A stretch of DNA of 64,000 nt from positions 62,001-126,000 of the forward strand of contig CAVSYR010000003.1 of assembly GCA_963732225.1 (NCBI GenBank), written 5' to 3'. Numbering within the stretch: the stretch's first letter is position 1; each line of letters opens with the position of its first letter. Below, piece by piece: positions 58,306-64,000 of the stretch. The stretch comes from VRUE01 sp963732225. GTDB taxonomy: Bacteria; Actinomycetota; Thermoleophilia; Solirubrobacterales; 70-9. The notes beneath the pieces are model-generated. The model was not told where the DNA came from, ran no database searches, and was given only the letters and a program-made list of their open reading frames with translations. The position numbers and the translations under genes were made by a program.

Positions 58306-60519
58306 GTGACCGGCCCCCTCTACGCGATTGGCCGCTTCTGCTCGCGGCATCACTGGCCGACAATCGGGATTTGGATCGTCGCTGCGGTCGCGCTCATCCT
58401 CGCCGGGCAGGCGGGAGAGAGCAAGACCAATGACAACCTGACCCTGCCGGGCACCGGCTCGACCCTGGCGACGGAACTGCTCGAAGACAACCTGCCCGAA
58501 CAGGCCTTCGGCAGCAACCCGCTCGTCTTCCAGGCCAAGGCCGGGGAAGTGCTGACCGCGCCCAAGTACAAGAGCGCGATCGACGAATCGGTCAAGCGGC
58601 TGAACGCCCTGCACGACGTCAACTCCGCCATCAACCCGCTCACACCGCAGGGTGCCGCCTTCCTCAGCAAAGACCGCTCGGTCGCCTACTCGCCGGTCGT
58701 CCTCGGCGTCGGCCCCAGCGAACTGACCGAAGCGCAGGCGCAGGCGGTGCTCGACGCGGGCAAGCCCGCGGAAGCGGCCGGGCTCAACGTCTCGATCGGC
58801 GCCTACGTCGGCTCGCAGCTCTCCAAGCCGGACACCGGCGCCAGCGACGCGATCGGCATCGCCGCCGCGATCGTCATCCTGCTCTTCGCCTTCGGCACCG
58901 CGACGGCGATGGTGCTGCCGATCGCGTCGGCGATCCTCGGCCTCGCCTGCTCACTCTCGATCATCCGCCTGCTCGAGCACGTGGTTCAGGTGCCGAGCGT
59001 CGCCGCGACCCTGGCGACGATGATCGGGCTCGGGGTCGGCATCGACTATGCCCTCTTCATCGTCACCCGCCACAAGCTGCAGCTCGCCGACGGGATGGAG
59101 ATCCAGGAGTCGGTCGCCCGCGCCACGGCGACCGCCGGCGGCGCCGTCGTCTTCGCCGGCTTCACCGTCGTGATCGCGCTTTGTTCGCTCGCCGCTGCCG
59201 GCATTCCGCTGGTCACCACGCTCGGCTTCACCGCCGGGATCGCGGTGGTGATCGCGGTCCTCGCCGCGGCGACGCTGCTGCCCGCCATGTTGGGCGCGCT
59301 CGGCCCGCACATCAACTCGCTGCGCGTGCCGTTCGGCAAAACGGACTCCGACGACGCCGAGCCGCACGGCTGGCGGCGCTGGGCCCGCGGCGTCGCCAAC
59401 CGCCCTTGGCGCTCCGCGCTCGCCGCCCTCGCGGTGCTGATCGTGCTGGCGATCCCGCTGCTGCAGCTGGAGCTCGGCCAGAACGACATCAGCGCCCTGC
59501 CCAAGTCGACCACCGCGCGCCAGGCCTACGACGGCCTCACCCAGGGCTTCGGCCCCGGCGTCAACGGCCCGCTGCTGATCGCCTCTGAATTCGAAAGCCC
59601 GGCCGAAGCGAAGCAGGTGCTGCCGATCTTGGAGAAGAAAATCGACGCTGCGCACGACGTCGCCGGCGTCTCCGAACCGAGCTTCGACAAGACCGGCACG
59701 GTGACCGTCTTCACGGTCATCTCCAAATCGGCGCCCTGGGCGGATGAGACCGTCAGCCTGGTCGAAGACCTGCGCGACGAAACGATCCCGGCGGCGCTGC
59801 AGGGAACCAAAGCGCAGTCTTACGTCGGCGGCCAGACCGCCGGTTACATCGACCTCGCCACCCAGATCAGCGAAAAGCTGCCGCTGATGATCGGCATCGT
59901 CGTCGCGCTCAGCTTCTTCGTCCTGCTGCTCGCCTTCCGCTCGCTGCTGGTGCCGATCAAGGCGGCGGCGATGAATCTGATCTCGGTGGCGGCAGCCTAC
60001 GGCGTGGTCACCGCCGTCTTCCAGCTTGGCTGGGGCTCCTCGCTGATCGGCCTCGACCACCCAATCCCGATCGTCAGCTTCGTGCCGCTGCTGATGTTCG
60101 CGATCCTCTTCGGCCTCTCGATGGACTACGAGGTCTTCCTGCTCACCCAGATGCGCGAGCACTATCGCCAGACCGGTGACGAGAAGGAGGCGGTGATCGA
60201 AGGCCTCGCCAACACCGGCCGCGTGATCACCTCGGCGGCGGCGATCATGGTCTGCGTCTTCACCAGCTTCGTCCTCAACGGCAACCCGATCGTCAAGGAG
60301 TTCGGCGTCGGCCTCGCCGTCGCGATCGCGATCGACTCGACCCTGGTTCGCTGCCTGCTGGTGCCGGCGATCATGGTTCTGCTCGGCAGGTGGGCCTGGT
60401 GGATGCCGGGCTGGCTCGGTCGCCTCGTTCCCCACATCAGCATCGAGGGCGAGGAGTACTTCGCCAAGCGCGACGCGGAGCTCGCTGCTGCCGCGAAGGT
60501 GTCGACGGAGAGCGCCTGA
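58306..60519 (+). CDS. MMPL/RND-family transporter
   Basis: A 737-residue membrane protein with the actinobacterial MMPL plan: helix 1, an external domain, six helices including GLGVGIDYALFIVTRHK, a second external domain, then six helices with FGLSMDYEVFLLTQMREH. The conserved Asp-Tyr pairs of both repeats, which carry the proton relay in MmpL3-type pumps, are present. GTG 58306 is chosen (IGRFCSRHHW follows) because the longer open frame lies in the preceding gene. It likely exports a hydrophobic molecule or lipid. Confidence 0.9.
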   Translation: MTGPLYAIGRFCSRHHWPTIGIWIVAAVALILAGQAGESKTNDNLTLPGTGSTLATELLEDNLPEQAFGSNPLVFQAKAGEVLTAPKYKSAIDESVKRLNALHDVNSAINPLTPQGAAFLSKDRSVAYSPVVLGVGPSELTEAQAQAVLDAGKPAEAAGLNVSIGAYVGSQLSKPDTGASDAIGIAAAIVILLFAFGTATAMVLPIASAILGLACSLSIIRLLEHVVQVPSVAATLATMIGLGVGIDYALFIVTRHKLQLADGMEIQESVARATATAGGAVVFAGFTVVIALCSLAAAGIPLVTTLGFTAGIAVVIAVLAAATLLPAMLGALGPHINSLRVPFGKTDSDDAEPHGWRRWARGVANRPWRSALAALAVLIVLAIPLLQLELGQNDISALPKSTTARQAYDGLTQGFGPGVNGPLLIASEFESPAEAKQVLPILEKKIDAAHDVAGVSEPSFDKTGTVTVFTVISKSAPWADETVSLVEDLRDETIPAALQGTKAQSYVGGQTAGYIDLATQISEKLPLMIGIVVALSFFVLLLAFRSLLVPIKAAAMNLISVAAAYGVVTAVFQLGWGSSLIGLDHPIPIVSFVPLLMFAILFGLSMDYEVFLLTQMREHYRQTGDEKEAVIEGLANTGRVITSAAAIMVCVFTSFVLNGNPIVKEFGVGLAVAIAIDSTLVRCLLVPAIMVLLGRWAWWMPGWLGRLVPHISIEGEEYFAKRDAELAAAAKVSTESA

Positions 60520-60524
60520 GCGGG

Positions 60525-61097
60525 ATGTTCCCGCTCAACCTTCCCAACGCCCTCACCCTGCTGCGCATCCTCGCGGTGCCAGTCGTTGTCGTCGCCCTGC
60601 TCGGCGAGACCCCCAACGGCGACGCCCTCGCCGCCGCCGTCTTCGCCCTCGCCGCTCTCACCGACGGCCTCGACGGCTACTTCGCCCGCTCGCGCGACGC
60701 GGTCACCACCTTCGGCAAGCTGATGGACCCGATCGCCGACAAGCTGCTGATCGTCGCCGCGCTGGTCTCGCTGGTCTCGCTCGACCGGCTCGAAGCCTGG
60801 GTGGCGATGGTGATCATCGCCCGCGAGTTCGCCGTCACCGTGATGCGGGCGATCGCCGCCGAGCGCGGCATCGTGATCGCCGCCAGCTGGCTGGGCAAGG
60901 TCAAGACCGTGCTGCAGGTTGCCGCCGTGATCGCCCTGATCGCCGCCAACCCGGCCCCGGCTTGGGTCAACGCCCTCGTCTACCTCGCCGTCGCCGCCAC
61001 CCTGATCAGCGGCGCCGACTACTTCTTCGGCCTGCGCCGCCGCATCGAGGCCGAGCGCGAAGCGCGAGCGGTGGGCAAGCGGACCAAGCCGAGCTAG
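60525..61097 (+). CDS. pgsA: CDP-diacylglycerol-glycerol-3-phosphate phosphatidyltransferase
   Basis: A 190-residue membrane enzyme making phosphatidylglycerol phosphate. The full CDP-alcohol phosphotransferase motif is present (DGLDGYFARSRDAVTTFGKL then MDPIAD). The N-terminus LNLPNALTLLRIL is the usual opening of PgsA. ATG 60525 has a weak site in GCGGG. It follows the MMPL gene by 5 nt. A small GC hairpin at 61110-61123 (GCGCC-TCAA-GGCGC) may help end the transcript. Confidence 0.92.
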   Translation: MFPLNLPNALTLLRILAVPVVVVALLGETPNGDALAAAVFALAALTDGLDGYFARSRDAVTTFGKLMDPIADKLLIVAALVSLVSLDRLEAWVAMVIIAREFAVTVMRAIAAERGIVIAASWLGKVKTVLQVAAVIALIAANPAPAWVNALVYLAVAATLISGADYFFGLRRRIEAEREARAVGKRTKPS

Positions 61098-61225
61098 GCG
61101 CCGAGCGACGCGCCTCAAGGCGCGGAGCGTCTCGAGGCGCATAGCCGCGCACGAGTCGTCACACCGAGCGCGCCACCCGCGCGTTCGTCCTTGCGAGGGT
61201 CTCGCCATGGCTCGCCACCCCCGCC

Positions 61226-61246
61226 CCAGGGTGCAACGTTCTGTCC
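61226..61246 (+). repeat. Left inverted repeat of the GGTGCAACG family
   Basis: A 21-nt CCAGGGTGCAACGTTCTG-type sequence. It matches the complement of 62332-62352 at 19 of 21 positions, so the pair brackets the AbiEi/DUF559 gene. A second related motif, GGTGCAACGCGTTGTCC, is at 61302-61318. The region 61098-61368 holds these repeats and no other credible gene. Confidence 0.65.
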
Positions 61247-61368
61247 ATCCATCGCCCGGAAAACGCGGTGCCCCCGGCCAAGACGACCACCTCGAGGCCT
61301 CGGTGCAACGCGTTGTCCGGGCATCCGATGTAGAAGGCGCTACGCCTACCCTCGAAGCGACGGCCTTG

Positions 61369-62238
61369 GTGCGGAAACTTGCCGAGGTACAGCACGGCGT
61401 CGTTGCCTGGCGGCAACTGCTCTCCCTGGGTTTGGGACGGGGGCAGATAGAAGCTCGGGTGCGCAGCGGCAAGCTGCTGCCCCTGCATCGCGGCGTCTTC
61501 GCACTCGGGCATCGGCGGATCGACATCCGCGGCAGGTGGCTCGCAGCCGTGTTGGCATGTGGTCCCAACGCGGTGCTCTCGTACGGAAGCGCCGCCCAAC
61601 TCTGGGGCATTCGTGGCTCGCGAGGGCTTATTGAGGTCACCCGGCGCTCGGGGCATCGCCGGCCGCATGGAGTTCGCCTGCACCAAACCCGCTCGCTGCC
61701 CCCCGAGCACATGACGATCGAGGCCGCGATCCCCGTCACCACGCCCGAGCGCACCTTGCTCGACCTCGCGACCCGTCTCGATCGCGTCCAGATGGAGCGC
61801 GCTTTGGTCGCCGCCGACAGAGCAAAGCGCATTCGCTGGCCCGAGTTGCTTCAAGTGGTTGAGGAAGGCCGTGGCCGCAAGGGGCGCAGCATGCTCCGCC
61901 GACTATGCGCAGACGTAGATCCCGGTGCCGTAGAGACGCGCTCCAATCCGGAGATCGACTTTTTCGCCCTTTGCCGTGAGGCGGGACTCCCGATCCCCCA
62001 ATCCAACGTCCTGGCCGAGGAGAGGCTTGTCGACTTCCTCTGGCCAAGAGAGCGACTCGTGGTCGAGATCGACAGCTATCGCTACCACTCCGATCGCCCT
62101 GCCCATGAGCGGGACGGCGAGTCGACGATTGCCTTGATGAACGCGGGTTACAAGGTCCTTCGCCCGACGGATCGCATGCTCGAAGAGAACCCCGACCCAG
62201 TCATGCGCCTCGTCCGCCGCTCGCTCCTCGAGGCGTAA
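61369..62238 (+). CDS. AbiEi-like N-domain with DUF559 endonuclease-like domain
   Basis: A 289-residue protein. The N-terminal winged-helix part (LAEVQHGVVAWRQLLSLGL and LHRGVFALGHRR) resembles the AbiEi-type antitoxin domain. The C-terminal part, with ETRSNPEIDFFALCREAG, VDFLWPRERLVVEIDSYRYH and GYKVLRPTDRM, is a DUF559/Vsr-like PD-(D/E)xK fold. These fusions are abundant in actinobacteria and may be part of mobile defence or self-limiting systems. GTG 61369 (TTG 61366) gives the usual start; ATG 61207 would include the repeat region. Confidence 0.8.
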   Translation: MRKLAEVQHGVVAWRQLLSLGLGRGQIEARVRSGKLLPLHRGVFALGHRRIDIRGRWLAAVLACGPNAVLSYGSAAQLWGIRGSRGLIEVTRRSGHRRPHGVRLHQTRSLPPEHMTIEAAIPVTTPERTLLDLATRLDRVQMERALVAADRAKRIRWPELLQVVEEGRGRKGRSMLRRLCADVDPGAVETRSNPEIDFFALCREAGLPIPQSNVLAEERLVDFLWPRERLVVEIDSYRYHSDRPAHERDGESTIALMNAGYKVLRPTDRMLEENPDPVMRLVRRSLLEA

Positions 62239-62275
62239 CGTCTTATCCGTGCCACCCACTGAGACCGCGTTACGC
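62233..62275. repeat. Diverged hairpin copy at the gene end
   Basis: GCGTAACG (62233-62240) and CGTTACGC (62268-62275) enclose TCTTATCCGTG and more. The loop shares TTATCCGTG with the next hairpin. It contains the TAA stop of the DUF559 gene. Confidence 0.55.
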
Positions 62276-62302
62276 ACCGCCGTGCAGGGCTCAACTGCCG
62301 CC

Positions 62303-62352
62303 GGGTGCAACGCCCTTTTCAGTCATGTCACGGATAAAACGTTGCACCCTGG
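62303..62352. repeat. Hairpin repeat, right inverted repeat of the DUF559 gene
   Basis: GGGTGCAACG (62303-62312) pairs with CGTTGCACCC (62340-62349). Its right arm extends to CTGG and forms the mirror of the repeat at 61226. Same family as the hairpin at 15432. Confidence 0.7.
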
Positions 62353-62411
62353 TCGAGCGCGAGGGACGCTGGGAGCGCAGTTCGCGGTGAAGGATCGCTA
62401 ACTGCCGGGAC

Positions 62412-63419
62412 TCAGGCGCCCGGGGACTCGAGCCAGTCGCGCATCGTCACGTGGCGCTCGCTGGGCTCGCCGGTGGCGAGCTCCTCGCGCAGGTCGCCGA
62501 GGGTGCCGTAGCGCTCGGCGACGACGTTGTGGCGGTGGATCGTCTCCAGGTTCTCCTGGCGGGCCATGACGAAGGCCTCGGCCGGCAGGTCGGGGTAGCC
62601 CTCGACCACGGCACGGATCATCTCGCGCACGCAGTCCTCGACGAAGCGCGGGTTGGCGTGGGCTTTGGCGACGACGGCGAGCTCGTCGGGGCGCTTCATC
62701 AACTCGTAGATCTCCGAGCTCATTGAGCTCTCGACGATGCGCAGCAGCTCCGGGGCGTCGATCCAGGCCTGGCCGCCCTCGGGGCAGCCGATGTAGAGGG
62801 TGCCGATGCCGCGCTGGTTGTGGGTGGCGACGGGGACGGCCTCGATCGCGCGCTCGACCTGCTCGGCGTCGAAGCCGGCGGCGGCGAGCTGTTCGCGGCC
62901 GAGCTCGGCGACCATCTCCTGGGCGCAGGGGCAGGCGGTCATGCCCTGGGCCTGGACGCCGGTGAGGGTGCGGGTGCCGCGCTCGGAGGCGACGGCGGTG
63001 CCGAAGAGGCCGTAGATCTCCTGGGTCGTGTGGCCGGTTGCCGGCGTCTCCACCGTCTCCGGGTAGCGCGCCTCGACCGAGACCTCGGCGCGGCGGCCAT
63101 GCTGGGTCTCGCGCACGCGCTGGGCGATGTGGGCGGCGAGGACCTCGGCCTGGAAGGCCTCGCCGAGCACGACCGCGTCGATCGCCTCACCGACGTTCTC
63201 CTCGAAGCGCGACATGTGGACGCCGGCCTGGCGCGGCTCGAGGTCGACGAAGCACTCGAAGTTGGCGTGGTAGAGGTTCTCGGCGCCGTCGGCCTTGACC
63301 CGGATCACCTTCTCGACACCGGTGACGCCAACCCTCGAGAGGCTGACCTGGGTGGCCGGCACGGATGCCTGCACGTCGGGCGCGGAGCGGGCGGGTGTGA
63401 TCGTCGTGCGGCTGGCCAC
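62412..63419 (-). CDS. folE2: GTP cyclohydrolase FolE2 (type IB)
   Basis: A 335-residue enzyme converting GTP to dihydroneopterin triphosphate, first step of folate synthesis. The T-fold carries the family residues: active-site Cys in GMTACPCAQEM, Glu in NFECFVDL and His in RHNVVAERYG. Type IB enzymes use metals other than zinc and can replace FolE under zinc limitation. GTG 63419. It is divergent from rpoD. No Zur box is obvious. Confidence 0.92.
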   Translation of the reverse strand: MASRTTITPARSAPDVQASVPATQVSLSRVGVTGVEKVIRVKADGAENLYHANFECFVDLEPRQAGVHMSRFEENVGEAIDAVVLGEAFQAEVLAAHIAQRVRETQHGRRAEVSVEARYPETVETPATGHTTQEIYGLFGTAVASERGTRTLTGVQAQGMTACPCAQEMVAELGREQLAAAGFDAEQVERAIEAVPVATHNQRGIGTLYIGCPEGGQAWIDAPELLRIVESSMSSEIYELMKRPDELAVVAKAHANPRFVEDCVREMIRAVVEGYPDLPAEAFVMARQENLETIHRHNVVAERYGTLGDLREELATGEPSERHVTMRDWLESPGA

Positions 63420-63468
63420 GGCTTATGAAGCGTAAGCGACCGGGCGCCTCGGCTGGGGTCCGGCGAGC

Positions 63469-63497
63469 CTGACCGAACCGATTCTTCTGCCTATACT
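63469..63497 (+). promoter_or_regulatory. Promoter of the primary sigma gene
   Basis: CTGACC (63469-63474), 17-nt spacer, TATACT (63492-63497). It is followed by a leader of about 90 nt, unlike the leaderless genes. Confidence 0.6.
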
Positions 63498-63523
63498 TGG
63501 CTGCGGCCGGAGCGTTGGGGTCG

Positions 63524-63561
63524 GCCTCCCCTGCCAGGGGGACAGGGCTGCACCGGGAGGC
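63524..63561 (+). promoter_or_regulatory. Leader hairpins upstream of rpoD
   Basis: GCCTCCC (63524-63530) pairs with GGGAGGC (63555-63561), with an inner hairpin CCCCT-GCC-AGGGG. It occupies a purine-rich GGGAGG site 31 nt before the start. A regulatory role is possible but unproven. Confidence 0.4.
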
Positions 63562-63591
63562 AGCGAGATCGAACCGTTGGAGACGGTCCCT

Positions 63592-64000
63592 GTGGGACTG
63601 GATCAGGACTCGGACGCACAACCGTTTGCGGAGCCGGAGGAGCTGCGCGGACTGATCGCGCTGGGTCGCGAGCGCGGCTACTTGACCTTCGAGCAGATCG
63701 CCAACACGCTCGAGGAGGTCGAGGTCACCAAGGAGCAGATCGCCGGCCTGCACGCCCACCTGGTCGAGCAGGGCGTCGAAGTGCTGGCCGAGGAGGGCGT
63801 CGACGCTTACAAGGAAGCGCGGGCCGAAGAGAGCAACGGCGCGGCGGCGAAAAAAGAGGCCGAGCTCGACCTCACGGTCGAACCGAGCCTCGACTCGCTG
63901 CGCCTCTACCTGCGCTCGATCGGCCAGGTCGATCTGCTCACCGCGGCGCAGGAGGTTGAACTGGCGAAGCGGATCGAGCGCGGCGACATGGTCGCCAAGC
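63592..64000 (+). CDS. rpoD: RNA polymerase primary sigma factor, 5' part
   Basis: The first 136 codons of a sigma70 protein; the rest is beyond the window. Residues 1-75 form region 1.1 (LRGLIALGRERGYLTFEQIA, EEVEVTKEQIAGLHAHL). Region 1.2 follows after an Ala/Glu-rich linker (DSLRLYLRSIGQVDLLTAAQ, ELAKRIERGDM). GTG 63592 is chosen, with GGAG 9 nt before it; TTG 63577 is an alternative. Confidence 0.93.
   Translation, partial: MGLDQDSDAQPFAEPEELRGLIALGRERGYLTFEQIANTLEEVEVTKEQIAGLHAHLVEQGVEVLAEEGVDAYKEARAEESNGAAAKKEAELDLTVEPSLDSLRLYLRSIGQVDLLTAAQEVELAKRIERGDMVAK

Noticed and set aside
60162..61832. 556-codon minus-strand frame
   Set aside because: Antisense to the MMPL, pgsA and DUF559 genes; no recognisable domain.

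Overview
The window is GC-rich actinobacterial chromosome, most consistent with Thermoleophilia/Solirubrobacterales. That placement is inference, drawn from several features together: an adenosylcobalamin-dependent NrdJ, F420-type LLM oxidoreductase, FolE2, paralogous ArsR-like winged-helix regulators, an AbiEi/DUF559-type protein, frequent GTG/TTG starts, and many TAnnnT -10 elements only 6-10 nt from a start codon (leaderless-style promoters). No rRNA, CRISPR array or phage structural module was seen. Both edges cut genes: an MFS transporter on the left and the primary sigma factor on the right.

Layout. 1-16.5 kb is mixed housekeeping: MFS plus HAD phosphatase, a MacB/FtsX-type ABC pair, a CsoR repressor with its palindromic operator, an esterase, a cytochrome P450 whose 3' end is duplicated around a decayed nucleotidyltransferase cassette, NrdJ, a hemolysin-III family protein, FMN reductase plus YceI with a divergent MarR, a siroheme-type dehydrogenase and a GalE-like epimerase. 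16.5-25.6 kb holds topA-tmk-holB, a DUF2304/glycosyltransferase pair, a PhoR/PhoB-like two-component system, a SprT-like/cupin frame and an aldo-keto reductase.

25.6-38.6 kb is the accessory core. It starts with a 1107-residue SIR2-STAND NTPase overlapping an ImmA/IrrE metallopeptidase, a probable anti-phage module. After a truncated hemoglobin comes an island set into a tRNA-Thr(CGT) gene: the intact tRNA is at 38495-38567, and partial copies of its 3' half lie at 30602 and 36859. Between them are an HD-GYP phosphodiesterase, a mini-metzincin, a likely cyclic-di-GMP-I riboswitch, an ice-binding-like DUF3494 protein, an L,D-transpeptidase, a collagen-like protein, a DUF4333 lipoprotein and an IS481-type element. 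The c-di-GMP-degrading enzyme and the c-di-GMP-sensing leader in one island suggest a small circuit controlling secreted surface proteins.

38.6-64 kb returns to ordinary genes: two MMPL transporters, stress and redox enzymes (PfpI-like, MDR, LLM, CDGSH, a haem-oxygenase-like protein), an unusual epimerase/double-ferritin fusion, an FDH-like alcohol dehydrogenase, a TMEM175-like channel, an orphan RiPP-type ThiF enzyme, uracil-DNA glycosylase, PgsA, an AbiEi/DUF559 protein bracketed by inverted repeats, FolE2 and RpoD. Inverted-repeat hairpins sit in several intergenic gaps (12821, 15432, 20523, 56672, 61226, 62233), and one family of them recurs.
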